A stretch of 64,000 nucleotides of DNA, taken from NCBI GenBank assembly GCA_020883125.1, contig JAHREW010000025.1:1-64000 (forward strand). Direction: 5' to 3'. The translations under genes were made by a program, and so were the position numbers. Under the pieces are notes generated by a model. The model did not search any database and was not told the DNA's origin. It was given only the letters and a program-made list of their open reading frames with translations. The DNA comes from Microcoleus sp. CAWBG506 (GTDB lineage: Bacteria; Cyanobacteriota; Cyanobacteriia; Cyanobacteriales; Microcoleaceae). Below, in pieces: positions 36,943 through 45,390 of the stretch (positions within the stretch are counted from its first letter, which is position 1; each line of letters starts with the position of its first letter).

Positions 36943-36988
36943 TCTTCTTCCTTCTTCCTTCTTCCTTCTTCCTTCTTCCTTCTTCCTT
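36943..36988. repeat. Heptanucleotide repeat tract abutting a start codon
   Basis: About six copies of TTCCTTC run up to the ATG of the SAM hydrolase gene at 36989, leaving no room for a Shine-Dalgarno sequence. The tract is open in the same frame, so an upstream ATG at 36923 would give an N-terminus of repeated SSFFLLP. The short stretch before it (CCCCCTTGGGGGAGG...GGGGGG) is a fragment of repeat family B. Confidence 0.82.
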
Positions 36989-37798
36989 ATGTCGAAAAAT
37001 AGAATGATAACTCTGCTAACAGATTTTGGATTAAGCGATGTTTATGTGGGAGTGATGAAAGGTGCGATCGCCCAAATCAACCCCCAACTCAAAGTCATTG
37101 ACATTACCCACGACATTGGGCCTCAAAATATAGCCGCGGCTAGGTTTTGTCTGATGACTGCTTATGCTTATTTTCCCACAGAAACCGTACACATTGCCGT
37201 CGTCGATCCTGGCGTGGGAAGTAGCAGAAGGGCGATCGCGATTCAATGTGCTAATTGCTTCCTTGTCGGGCCCGATAACGGGTTGTTTAGCGGGGTATTG
37301 AGTCGGGAAAGGGCGATCGCCTGCGTCCAACTCACCAACCCCCAATACTGGCGCACACCTCAACCCAGCAGCACTTTCCACGGTCGCGATATTTTCGCTG
37401 CTGTGGGCGCTCATGTAGCGACTGGGGTGCGGTTGGAAGAATTGGGACAGGCGATCGACCCCGCCAGTTTACTACAGTTACAGATACCAAATTGTGCCAT
37501 TACAGCCACTGGTATCGCAGGCTGTATCCAATATTGCGATCGCTTTGGCAACCTAATTACTAATATCCCAAAACATAGCATTCAAACCGAAAATTGGTCA
37601 ATCACAATTAGCAATTTTAACAATACAATATTCATACCCAGCGGCCAAAGCTACAGCAACAGCCAGCCGGGAGATTTGATTGCGATCGTAGGTTCCGAAG
37701 GCTGGGTAGAAATCTCCCTTAACGGCGGCAGCGCTCAATCTCTACTAAAATTAGACTGTGGGGCGATCGTGCAATTAGTTTTTGAAACTAACAATTAA
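36989..37798 (+). CDS. SAM hydrolase (SAM hydroxide adenosyltransferase, former DUF62)
   Basis: 269 residues from the ATG at 36989; ATG 37004 is also possible and would start right at the conserved MITLLTDFGLSDVYVG. The family splits S-adenosylmethionine to adenosine and methionine with an activated water. The expected Asp, Arg and His are seen in VVDPGVGSSRRAI and FHGRDIF, along with GPDNGLFSGVL. It lacks the hallmark for a halogenase role, so hydrolysis is the likely reaction. The ORF start is blurred by a heptamer repeat. Confidence 0.9.
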   Translation: MSKNRMITLLTDFGLSDVYVGVMKGAIAQINPQLKVIDITHDIGPQNIAAARFCLMTAYAYFPTETVHIAVVDPGVGSSRRAIAIQCANCFLVGPDNGLFSGVLSRERAIACVQLTNPQYWRTPQPSSTFHGRDIFAAVGAHVATGVRLEELGQAIDPASLLQLQIPNCAITATGIAGCIQYCDRFGNLITNIPKHSIQTENWSITISNFNNTIFIPSGQSYSNSQPGDLIAIVGSEGWVEISLNGGSAQSLLKLDCGAIVQLVFETNN

Positions 37799-37896
37799 AA
37801 TCATCTCTTTTAGTCCGCGCAGGCGGACTTCGTTTATGTAGAAGCGATTTCAATCGCCGATTCATATCTGAATAAAAATTAGACTACTTAGCAAAA

Positions 37897-38901
37897 TCAC
37901 AAACAATAATTATTCACCTCAAAAAGTAGCCTACTTTGAGGTAAACTAAATCTAGATGCTTCCTCTGTTAACAGTTGATTATATAATTTATCCGCTTGCC
38001 AAAAATAGTCTTGAGGCAAAAATCTAAATATTGATGCAGCAATATATTGTTTTTCTTGTTCAAAACTTATCCAGTTTCGTGATAATTCTTCTGCGGCATG
38101 ACCAGTAGTATTAGAACCCGAAAAAATATCTACTACCAAGTCTCCCGGTTCAGTAAGAAAATTTATAAAAAATGACGGTAATCTTTCGGGAAAACGTGCT
38201 GGATGCACCTTAATATTAAACTCTTTGCACCAACGCAAGTATTGAGAATTACTTTCTGAATTAGCAATTTCTAGTAAATTAGATGGAATAGCACCTCCAT
38301 TATCTTTAGCAAATCGATGGCTAATATTATGACCGGAAGGACGTTCCTTGGGCGTGTAAAATTCATCAGCATTTTTCAAGAGTTTTTTCATTCTCTCAGA
38401 ATACTCTACTTTGACTTTAGTAATATTTGCTTGAGGTCGATCTGTTTTGGCAAGCCACCAAACAGTATTTACAGAATCTTTAGCCCGAATTTTCTGTTTA
38501 TTCACCCACTCTATAGGAGATGGAAGTTTTGAAGGATTAAACCAGAAAAACTCTTGAGCAAGCTTAAATTCATATTCGTCACATAACCTAATAAGTACGC
38601 GGTAATTGTAGAGCGAACGTACAGGTATTCCTTTTTGATAAGCACCCCCAAGGTCTATAACAAAACTTCCAGTATCCTTGAGAACTCTTTTAATTTCAGG
38701 AGCAAAGCCCAGCAGCCAATCAACATATAAATCTTGATCTTCATTTCCATAGCTCTTTTTGCGTTGCAATGCAAAAGGAGGAGATGTCATCACCAAATCT
38801 ACAGAATTGCTAGCAAGACTATTCAGAAGATGAAGAGAATCTCCCAAATAAGATTGACCGTATTTGGTGGTGTAAATTGGTGGCCGCAAAATGTTACTCA
38901 T
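37897..38901 (-). CDS. PvuII-type DNA N4-cytosine methyltransferase
   Basis: 334 residues from ATG 38901; the open frame reaches a TTG at 38940 but the added residues look unconserved. Motif IV is TSPPF (in LVMTSPPFALQRKKSYGN), typical of N4-cytosine enzymes, and motif I comes late (VVDIFSGSNTTGHAAEE), the beta-class order. Both stretches match my memory of M.PvuII. It should methylate CAGCTG at the inner cytosine and protect the chromosome from the partner nuclease. It is divergent from the controller-endonuclease gene, with the same orientation as in the Proteus PvuII system. Confidence 0.9.
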   Translation of the reverse strand: MSNILRPPIYTTKYGQSYLGDSLHLLNSLASNSVDLVMTSPPFALQRKKSYGNEDQDLYVDWLLGFAPEIKRVLKDTGSFVIDLGGAYQKGIPVRSLYNYRVLIRLCDEYEFKLAQEFFWFNPSKLPSPIEWVNKQKIRAKDSVNTVWWLAKTDRPQANITKVKVEYSERMKKLLKNADEFYTPKERPSGHNISHRFAKDNGGAIPSNLLEIANSESNSQYLRWCKEFNIKVHPARFPERLPSFFINFLTEPGDLVVDIFSGSNTTGHAAEELSRNWISFEQEKQYIAASIFRFLPQDYFWQADKLYNQLLTEEASRFSLPQSRLLFEVNNYCL

Positions 38902-38964
38902 TTGTAATTTAGATTTTAGTTTAAGGTACAACAGACACAAACTGGTTTAATTATCATCCAAATC

Positions 38965-38979
38965 CGTACTTTCAGTACG
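38965..38979. promoter_or_regulatory. Palindrome 1, candidate controller operator
   Basis: CGTACTTTCAGTACG is a perfect palindrome around TTC. It ends exactly before the -35 box of the rightward promoter, the position of an activating site. It shares its centre ACTTTCAGT with palindrome 2 (39017-39031). Confidence 0.5.
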
Positions 38980-39008
38980 TTGTTTAGTCCGTAAATTATT
39001 CGTACAAT
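38980..39008 (+). promoter_or_regulatory. Predicted promoter of the controller-endonuclease gene
   Basis: TTGTTT (38980-38985), a 17-base spacer, TACAAT (39003-39008): a strong sigma-70 match. Transcription would start near 39014-39016, giving a leader of about 38 bases. The promoter lies between two related palindromes. Confidence 0.6.
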
Positions 39009-39046
39009 TCACAAAGCGAACTTTCAGTTCGTTTTTATGAATTGTA
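39003..39046. promoter_or_regulatory. Palindrome 2 inside a larger inverted repeat, candidate operator or attenuator
   Basis: CGAACTTTCAGTTCG (39017-39031) is a perfect palindrome followed by TTTTT. It is enclosed by TACAATTCA (39003-39011) and TGAATTGTA (39038-39046), a 9-bp inverted repeat. It overlaps the expected transcription start, so binding there would repress. Read as RNA, the inner hairpin plus U-run could end transcription early. Confidence 0.5.
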
Positions 39047-39052
39047 AAGAGC

Positions 39053-39859
39053 ATGAATTACAAAGAAGCCAGACGACAATTTGCGGCAAAGGTAAGCCAG
39101 TTGCGCCGAGAAAAAAGGATAACACAGGACGAACTAGCAGAACTTATAGACAAGACTACCGACTATATCAGCTTATTGGAACGCGGTGAAAGATCCCCAT
39201 CCTTTGAACTTATTTTTTTTCTGGCTGAAGCCCTTGATGTACCCGCTACTTATTTAATCAGTTTTAGTCAAAGCGGTGAGAATAAAGCTCTCGTTAACAC
39301 ACTCATAGCTGAACCAGTTTCCCCTTCCGTTGTAGAGCCTGTGGAAGAGGCTGTTACTACAAAAGAAGAACGTATTTCAGATGCTAAACGGCTCGAAAAT
39401 GCGATGAAAAGCATCCAAGAATTGCAAAATCTCGCAAATGAATATGGGATTACCGATATTTTTCAAGATAATGGAGGAAAGACTTTACAGTTATTAATCC
39501 TTTTAGGGCTGCGTATATCACCTGGTCGCGAAGGAAATGATGCTATTGATGCCGAAGGAAAAGAATACGAGCTTAAAACAATCAATATTTCACTGAATCG
39601 CAGCGGTGGCGTGACGACTCACCATCATTTGAATGAGATTATACTTGAAAAATATCGCAAAGTTGGAGCTTGGTATATTGGATTGTATGAAGGGATAACT
39701 CTCAAGCAAATTTATAAACTCACACCCGAACTTTTAGAACCAAAATTTAAAGAATGGGAAGAAAAGCTGAAACTTAGAAATGACGCACTTAATAACCCTA
39801 AAATTCCCTTAAAATTAGTTAGACGGGGGCAACTTGTCTACTCAGATAGTCAAGAATAG
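39053..39859 (+). CDS. PvuII-like restriction endonuclease fused to an XRE controller domain
   Basis: 268 residues. Residues 1-72 are a helix-turn-helix of the XRE/C-protein type (VSQLRREKRITQDELAEL, ISLLERGERSPS). A linker (about 75-115) rich in Val, Glu and Pro follows. Residues 120-268 match R.PvuII from memory: YGITDIFQDNGGK, SPGREGNDAIDAEGKEYELK, a THHH(L/M)N motif and NNPKIPLK. The catalytic PD-(D/E)xK residues are Asp163, Glu173 and Lys175 (PvuII Asp58, Glu68 and Lys70); Asp139 matches PvuII Asp34 in the recognition region. In Proteus vulgaris the controller and nuclease are separate overlapping genes; here they are one chain. Predicted target CAGCTG. The start is ATG. Confidence 0.9.
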   Translation: MNYKEARRQFAAKVSQLRREKRITQDELAELIDKTTDYISLLERGERSPSFELIFFLAEALDVPATYLISFSQSGENKALVNTLIAEPVSPSVVEPVEEAVTTKEERISDAKRLENAMKSIQELQNLANEYGITDIFQDNGGKTLQLLILLGLRISPGREGNDAIDAEGKEYELKTINISLNRSGGVTTHHHLNEIILEKYRKVGAWYIGLYEGITLKQIYKLTPELLEPKFKEWEEKLKLRNDALNNPKIPLKLVRRGQLVYSDSQE

Positions 39860-39939
39860 CCCTCCGCCAACAACTTTTATTTTGAAAATTAGCTTATGTA
39901 TAGAGCTTATAAGTGCACGACACCTATCAGCAGTTACAC

Positions 39940-42579
39940 TCAAGCAACCACAAAATTAACCAACTTTCCAGGCACCACAATCACCTTTTTAATCTCCTTA
40001 CCCTCCAGATGCCGCTTAGCCAAATCTGACTCGCGAGCAAACTTTTCCAAAGCAGCTTTGTCCGCACCAGAAGGTACTTGAATTGTACCGCGAGTCTTGC
40101 CCATAACCTGAATTACCAGCGTCATTTCATCAGTAACTAATGCGGAAGCATCCACACTAGGCCAAGTTTGAGTATGCACCGATTCACTGTTACCAATTAA
40201 GTGCCACAACTCATCAGCAATATGCGGCGAAAAAGGTGCTAACAGCAAAATTAAAGTGCTAATCCCTTCTGCATAAATTGGCGAATCTTTACATTTAGCA
40301 TCAGTCAAAGCATTGCTCAATTTCATCATTTCCGAAACCGCAGTATTGAACTGATACTCGCCCTCCAAATCATCACTCACTTCCTTAATCGCAATGTGAA
40401 TTGCCCGCCGCAAATCCTGCTCAGGTTTACTTAAAGTGTCCTTCCCCCCCCCTTGGGAAGAAATAGCAGAGGCTAAATTATCTTTCTCCCCCCCTTGGGA
40501 AGAAATAGCAGAGGGTAAATTATCTTTCTCCCCCCCTTGGTAAGGGGGGGCAGGGGGGGGTGCAGCAAACTCGGTCACCAACCGCCAAACGCGATTTAAA
40601 AAGCGGAATTGTCCTTCTACATCAGCGTCATCCCACTCCAAATCTTTCTCCGGCGGCGCTTTGAATAAAATAAACATCCGCGCCGTATCAACCCCGTATT
40701 TTGCCATAACATCCAAGGGGTCAACACCGTTGTATTTTGATTTGGACATCTTCTCATAGAAGACTTGCAAAGGTTCTCCCGTCTGAGGATCTTTTGGATT
40801 TGCCGCATCTACTTCGGCGGGAGGAACATATTTGCCAGTAACGGGATTTTTATAGGCCATTGCTTGCACCATGCCTTGAGTTAATAGGCGCTTAAATGGT
40901 TCGTCGCAATTAATCAAACCCCGATCGCGCAAAACCTTAGTAAAGAAGCGAGAATACAGTAAATGCAGGATTGCGTGTTCAATTCCACCGACATATTGAT
41001 CCACCGGCATCCAATCATTAGTTTTCGCCGTATCAAATACTTGCTCCTCATTTCTCGCATCGGGATAGCGCAAGAAATACCAAGAAGAATCAATAAAAGT
41101 ATCCATCGTATCGGTTTCTCGCTTCGCCGGAGTGCCGCAACTCGGACAAGGAACATTCACCCACTCTTCCAGCTTGGCTAAGGGCGAACCTTTGCCCGTA
41201 AATTCTACATTTTCCGGCAAAACTACTGGCAAATCCGATGCGGGTACCGGTACGATTCCGCAGTTGGGACAGTGAATTACAGGAATGGGAGTACCCCAAT
41301 AACGCTGTCTAGAAATCAACCAATCTCGCAAACGATATTGGACTCGTGCTTTGCCATAACCTTGATTTTCGGCATATTTAATAATCGCTGCTTTGCCTTT
41401 AATTGAATCCATTCCGTTGAAGCTTTCAGAATTAATCATAATTCCAGGTTCGGTGTAAGCTTCGGTCAACGGCATCTCATCATCATCAACAATTACTATT
41501 TTAATTGGCAGTTGGTATTGAGTGGCAAATTGAAAATCTCGCGTGTCATGGGCCGGTACTCCCATCACGGCACCAGTACCATATTCATACAGTACATAAT
41601 CCGCAATCCAAATGGGCATTTCTTCACCGTTGAAAGGATTGATTGCTTTGCCGCCTGTGGGAATGCCATGCTTGGGTTTGTCTTCTGCTGTGCGATCGAT
41701 TTCGGTTTGCAGAGCCACTTCTTTCACAAAGTTTTCGACTGCCGCTTTTTGCTCCGGTGTAGTAACGCGATTAGTTAATGGATGTTCCGGGGACAATACA
41801 ACATAACTCACACCATAAACTGTGTCTGGACGTGTAGTGAAAACAGCGATTTTTTCATCCATCCCGACAATGGGAAATTCCAAATAAGCACCGACTGATT
41901 TGCCGATCCAGTTGGCTTGCATTAACTTGACTCTTTCTGGCCAATTTGGCAATTTGTCTAAGTCATTTAATAACTGTTCGGCATAATCGGTAATTTTTAG
42001 GAACCATTGCCGCAATAATTTGCGCTCTACTTTGGCACCGGAACGCCAGGAACGACCTTCGTTATCGACTTGTTCGTTTGCTAAGACTGTTTGATCGATG
42101 GGGTCCCAATTAACTGTCGCTTCTTTTTGATATGCTAATCCTGCTGCTAAAAATTGCAAGAAAATCCATTGAGTCCAGCGATAATAATCGGGTGAACAAG
42201 TTGTAACTTCTTTTGTCCAATCAAAGGAAATGCCTAGGCGATGAAATAAGTCTTTCATTTGGGCAATATTTTGATTAGTCCATTGTGCTGGGGGAATTCC
42301 TCTCTCGATGGCCGCATTTTCTGCGGGTAAACCAAAAGCGTCCCATCCCATCGGATTCAATACGCGATAGCCTTGCATCCGCTTGAGTCTGGCAATTACA
42401 TCAATAATTGTGTAGTTGCGGACGTGGCCCATGTGCAGGTTTCCTGATGGATAGGGGAACATGGATAAGGCATAAAATTTAGGCTTTTGGGTATCTTCTG
42501 GCATTTGGTCTAAGTTTTGCTCAGCCCATGTCTGTTGCCATTTTTCTTCTATGGATGCGGGGTTATATCTGGAATCCAC
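39940..42579 (-). CDS. leuS: Leucyl-tRNA synthetase
   Basis: 879 residues, slightly longer than most bacterial LeuRS. The class I HIGH motif is in [16 protein letters not shown] and the KMSKS motif in [10 protein letters not shown]; the editing domain with TRPDTVYG and the anticodon-binding C-terminal region are intact. The start is GTG with GGAG eight bases upstream. Near residues 673-715, after the KMSKS and alpha-helical part, there is an in-frame insertion of a 14-residue repeat ([13 protein letters not shown], two and a half copies) rich in Gly, Ser and Lys. It comes from a C-rich dispersed repeat and probably forms a flexible loop. It charges tRNA(Leu); essential. Confidence 0.95.
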   Translation of the reverse strand: MDSRYNPASIEEKWQQTWAEQNLDQMPEDTQKPKFYALSMFPYPSGNLHMGHVRNYTIIDVIARLKRMQGYRVLNPMGWDAFGLPAENAAIERGIPPAQWTNQNIAQMKDLFHRLGISFDWTKEVTTCSPDYYRWTQWIFLQFLAAGLAYQKEATVNWDPIDQTVLANEQVDNEGRSWRSGAKVERKLLRQWFLKITDYAEQLLNDLDKLPNWPERVKLMQANWIGKSVGAYLEFPIVGMDEKIAVFTTRPDTVYGVSYVVLSPEHPLTNRVTTPEQKAAVENFVKEVALQTEIDRTAEDKPKHGIPTGGKAINPFNGEEMPIWIADYVLYEYGTGAVMGVPAHDTRDFQFATQYQLPIKIVIVDDDEMPLTEAYTEPGIMINSESFNGMDSIKGKAAIIKYAENQGYGKARVQYRLRDWLISRQRYWGTPIPVIHCPNCGIVPVPASDLPVVLPENVEFTGKGSPLAKLEEWVNVPCPSCGTPAKRETDTMDTFIDSSWYFLRYPDARNEEQVFDTAKTNDWMPVDQYVGGIEHAILHLLYSRFFTKVLRDRGLINCDEPFKRLLTQGMVQAMAYKNPVTGKYVPPAEVDAANPKDPQTGEPLQVFYEKMSKSKYNGVDPLDVMAKYGVDTARMFILFKAPPEKDLEWDDADVEGQFRFLNRVWRLVTEFAAPPPAPPYQGGEKDNLPSAISSQGGEKDNLASAISSQGGGKDTLSKPEQDLRRAIHIAIKEVSDDLEGEYQFNTAVSEMMKLSNALTDAKCKDSPIYAEGISTLILLLAPFSPHIADELWHLIGNSESVHTQTWPSVDASALVTDEMTLVIQVMGKTRGTIQVPSGADKAALEKFARESDLAKRHLEGKEIKKVIVVPGKLVNFVVA
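40443..40560. repeat. 42-bp tandem repeat inside leuS, related to repeat family B
   Basis: Three starts of the unit CCCCCCCTTGGGAAGAAATA (at about 40445, 40487 and 40529) are spaced 42 bases apart, so the reading frame is kept at 14 residues per unit. The last copy runs into TTGGTAAGGGGGGGCAGGGG, the same C-run/G-run hairpin as at 6711 and 63276. Confidence 0.85.
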
Positions 42580-42721
42580 AACAATTTCTCCTTTTAGGAT
42601 TTAGTAGTGTTTGCTTGAATATTTTTGCACATTCAAGGGGCCTCGATTCGGATTTTTTTGAGTTCCAAGGATTTTGGCTCATGTTTGTGTATTATATATT
42701 GTAGTGTATGAATTTTGGTTG

Positions 42722-42852
42722 GGGGCAATCGGGAACGGGGAATCGGGAATGGGGAATCGGGCATAGAGCACAGGGTATTACCCATTACTTATTAGCTATT
42801 ACCCATTACTTATTAGCCATTACTTATTACCCATTACCTATTACCTATTCTC
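42722..42852. repeat. Low-complexity tandem repeats upstream of leuS
   Basis: GGGAACGGGGAATCGGGAAT-type repeats are followed by repeated CCATTACTTATTAG/CTATTACC units. This 130-base block lies in the 42580-43039 gap between leuS (starting at 42579, leftward) and cysH, together with family D copy 2. I see no gene in this gap; the leuS promoter should lie close to 42600-42700 but is not clear. Confidence 0.75.
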
Positions 42853-42869
42853 GATGGTACATCATCTTG

Positions 42870-42972
42870 GGAGCATCCCGATTGTGCATAGGCGAAGCAT
42901 GACCGCAGACAATTTATTAGCTCGCGCCAGAGATTTACAGCGGTCATGCTTCGCCCCTACGAATATATTTGC
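42870..42972. repeat. Palindromic dispersed repeat, family D (copy 2)
   Basis: It carries the same arms, GGCGAAGCATGACCG and CGGTCATGCTTCGCC, and the same interior and right flank as the copy at 16956-17123, but without the tandem duplication. It stands 68 bases downstream of the cysH stop. Confidence 0.82.
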
Positions 42973-43039
42973 ACTCATTGAGATGCACCCATCATCTTTC
43001 ACCAGAAAGACTGTAGGCGCAACCATTCCCCAGTCACAG

Positions 43040-43777
43040 TTACTGTTTTTGGGCGTTACCAGCGTGCAAACCACACTCTTTTAATGTCGCTTCTTCCCAC
43101 CACCAGCGACCTTCCCGTTCGTGTTGATTTGGCAATACTGCTTTCGTACAAGGTTCGCAACCAATGCTGACAAAACCGCGTTCGTGCAGTTTATTATAAG
43201 GGATATCCAAAGCACGAATGTAATCCCAAACTTCTGCGGAAGACCAGTTTGCTAAGGGGTTAAATTTAATTAATTCATGGTCTGGAGTGGAAAAGGCACT
43301 ATCGAGTTCAATCACTGGAATATGGTTGCGGGTACTGGGGCTTTGGTCTTTCCGTTGGCCAGTAATCCACGCATCTAAAGTATTTAGTTTCCGGCGCAGT
43401 GGCTTGACTTTTCGCACGCCACAACATTCTTTGTGCCCATCTTCATAAAAGCTAAACAATCCCTTTTCGTCTACTAAGGCTTGTACTTCCGCTGCATCGG
43501 GAAACATTACTTCTATTTTAATGCCGTAATGTTTTCTAACTTGTTCTAAAAATTGATAGGTTTCGGAGTGCAATCTTCCGGTATCTAGGGTGAAAACGCG
43601 GAAGTTTTTGGTGAGTTTTGAAGCCAGATCGATCAGCACTACATCTTCTGCGCCACTGAAAGAAATTGCAAGATTGTCAAAATTTTCTAGGGCAAATTTA
43701 AGAATATCTCGCGGTGTTTTTGTGCTGTACTCTGCTTCGATGGCTGCAATGTTTAGATTGGTTCCAATGGCTACCAT
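43040..43777 (-). CDS. cysH: Phosphoadenylyl/adenylyl-sulfate reductase
   Basis: 245 residues, start ATG. It reduces (phospho)adenylyl sulfate to sulfite, with the PP-loop [25 protein letters not shown] and the catalytic C-terminal ECGLH Cys. It also has the CC...CxxC cysteines (KECCGVRKV and GCEPCTKA) that bind a [4Fe-4S] cluster in APS-type enzymes, so adenylyl sulfate is a likely substrate rather than only the 3'-phosphorylated form. It is the only assimilatory-sulfur gene here, although cobA-hemD (sirohaem supply for sulfite reductase) is also in the window. Confidence 0.93.
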   Translation of the reverse strand: MVAIGTNLNIAAIEAEYSTKTPRDILKFALENFDNLAISFSGAEDVVLIDLASKLTKNFRVFTLDTGRLHSETYQFLEQVRKHYGIKIEVMFPDAAEVQALVDEKGLFSFYEDGHKECCGVRKVKPLRRKLNTLDAWITGQRKDQSPSTRNHIPVIELDSAFSTPDHELIKFNPLANWSSAEVWDYIRALDIPYNKLHERGFVSIGCEPCTKAVLPNQHEREGRWWWEEATLKECGLHAGNAQKQ

Positions 43778-44281
43778 ACTTTCTTGTTCTCCATGTTATT
43801 TTTTGTCTAACCCTGAATTGTAACCGATCGCAGTCTCTCTCATAGCGATCGATTTGACAATCCAGCATCCACGGTACATACCGCCGGATTCATCCCTGGA
43901 GAAACAGAAAACCTGCTATCCGATTGATTTGGGAACAGATTTATTCCTTCGCCGACAGACTGACGGGGTTGCTTTCTTCAACAGACTTCTCCTCAAAAGC
44001 TGCTAGAGAACAGGCCTCAACAGCCTGTTCCACCATCATGTTTGGAGATATCTCATACACTTCTGGCAAAAAGCTGGTCAAGCACAGGCCTCAAAAGCCT
44101 ATTTAACTATCATGTTGGGAGATGTCTCATAGTGTCATCTAAAATCTAAAATCGGTATGTGAGTTATATTTGTATTTGCATTGGGGTGAATTGATCCGTC
44201 AAGCGCTAAAGTCAAAGAGGCGATCGCAGCGTCGCGAATAAAACTTATCTACGGTCAAAAATAGCAAGGAAGTGTAGAACC
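43778..44281. other. Gap upstream of the chemotaxis operon with an imperfect direct repeat
   Basis: This 504-base gap has no convincing gene. A block of about 50 bases (ACAGGCCTCAACAGCCTGTT ... TTTGGAGATATCTCATA) at about 44012-44061 is repeated imperfectly at about 44084-44132. Each copy contains a hairpin and an ATCTCATA/GTCTCATA tail. They may be operators or dispersed repeats ahead of the CheY gene. Confidence 0.5.
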
Positions 44282-44647
44282 ATGTCAAAAATCTTAGTAG
44301 TAGACGATGTTCCCAGCGAACTAGAAATCATCTGTCGCATTCTTCAAGATGTGGGACTGGAAGTGATCCGGGCTGGAGATGGCGCTGAAGCGATCGCCCG
44401 TATCCAAGAAAAAGCGCCGGATCTGGTCGTTTTAGATGTAGTAATGCCACGAATGAATGGATTTGAGGTGATTCGAGAATTGCGGGGCGATCGCAAAACT
44501 GCATATTTGCCCGTAGTATTTTGTACTCATAAAAACACCGAGATCGATCGAGCTTGGGGAACTGATTTAGGGGCTGATGCTTACCTCAGCAAACCCTTTG
44601 AACCTCAGCAACTTGTCAACATGGTACAGCGTTTGCTATCAAAATAA
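44282..44647 (+). CDS. CheY/PilH-like response regulator
   Basis: 121 residues, a single receiver domain. The acidic pocket VDDVPSE, the phosphate-accepting Asp52 in LVVLDVVMPRMNG, a Thr in VVFCTHKN and Lys in LSKPFEP are all present, so it can be phosphorylated. It has no output domain and opens a rightward operon with CheW, a receptor and a CheA hybrid, so it is the probable target of that kinase. The layout resembles cyanobacterial pil/hmp-type loci that control gliding or twitching motility. A run of T after the gene (about 44670-44673) is weak as a terminator. Confidence 0.92.
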   Translation: MSKILVVDDVPSELEIICRILQDVGLEVIRAGDGAEAIARIQEKAPDLVVLDVVMPRMNGFEVIRELRGDRKTAYLPVVFCTHKNTEIDRAWGTDLGADAYLSKPFEPQQLVNMVQRLLSK

Positions 44648-44795
44648 ACTCCGGCTCAAAGATAGATATTTTTTTATAGTGTCACAGGGATCGAGGGCGA
44701 AATTTTGCCAAGGGCGAGTTCCGGCGATCGACTAAGGGCAAACAGATATCACATAGTTTCTTTTTTTAAGCTACACTAGAGACTAAAAATAAGCC

Positions 44796-45296
44796 ATGAA
44801 AACAACTGCTTCTGGCAGTGCAGGGAATCAGACAAATGGAACAAAGCAATTTCTCGTCTTCGCTCAAGGAGACAGTTTGTTTGGCGTCGAGTTAGAAGCA
44901 GTGCGGGAAGTGCTTTCCCTCAAAGAACAACCCATTTCGCCGGTGCCGAACACCCAGTCATTTTTGCTGGGATTAACCAACTTGCGGGGCGAAATTTTAG
45001 CCACAGCAGACTTTGGTCAGTTCACAGGTATCGCACCGGTTGATACCCACCATTCCAACAGTCGCATCTTAGTTGTGGAAGCGCCCGATCCGCGAGACGT
45101 AAGACTGTCTAAAATGCGAATTGGCTTAGCTGTCTGCCGCGTTGAAGGAGTTTTACCTCTGAATCCCGATCGCATTGTCTCCGCCATAGATGTCAGTTCT
45201 GACCTCGCCCCCTTTCTCAAAGGTTTGTACAATTGTGATGGACGCTTACTCATGATTGTGGATGTAGAAGCGATCGCCCATTCCGAACGCTGGTAA
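44796..45296 (+). CDS. CheW-like coupling protein
   Basis: 166 residues with one CheW domain: FLVFAQGDSLFGVELEAVREVLSLKE, FLLGLTNLRGEILATADF, and the late GLYNCDGRLLMIVDVEAIA. It links the receptor to the kinase CheA and lies between the CheY-like and receptor genes. The start is ATG. A short purine-rich heptamer tract follows the stop (45301-45324). Confidence 0.9.
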   Translation: MKTTASGSAGNQTNGTKQFLVFAQGDSLFGVELEAVREVLSLKEQPISPVPNTQSFLLGLTNLRGEILATADFGQFTGIAPVDTHHSNSRILVVEAPDPRDVRLSKMRIGLAVCRVEGVLPLNPDRIVSAIDVSSDLAPFLKGLYNCDGRLLMIVDVEAIAHSERW

Positions 45297-45390
45297 GTAG
45301 AAGGAAGGAAGAAGGAAGAAGGGGGAGTAAATCTAAAATCTCGCAATCGATCCATCGCTCGCCTTTAATTTGCAAACTATAAATTTTATC

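Noticed and set aside
43924-44106. 60-residue ORF before the chemotaxis operon
   Set aside because: It spans the imperfect direct repeat and hairpins, and shows no family pattern; more likely non-coding.
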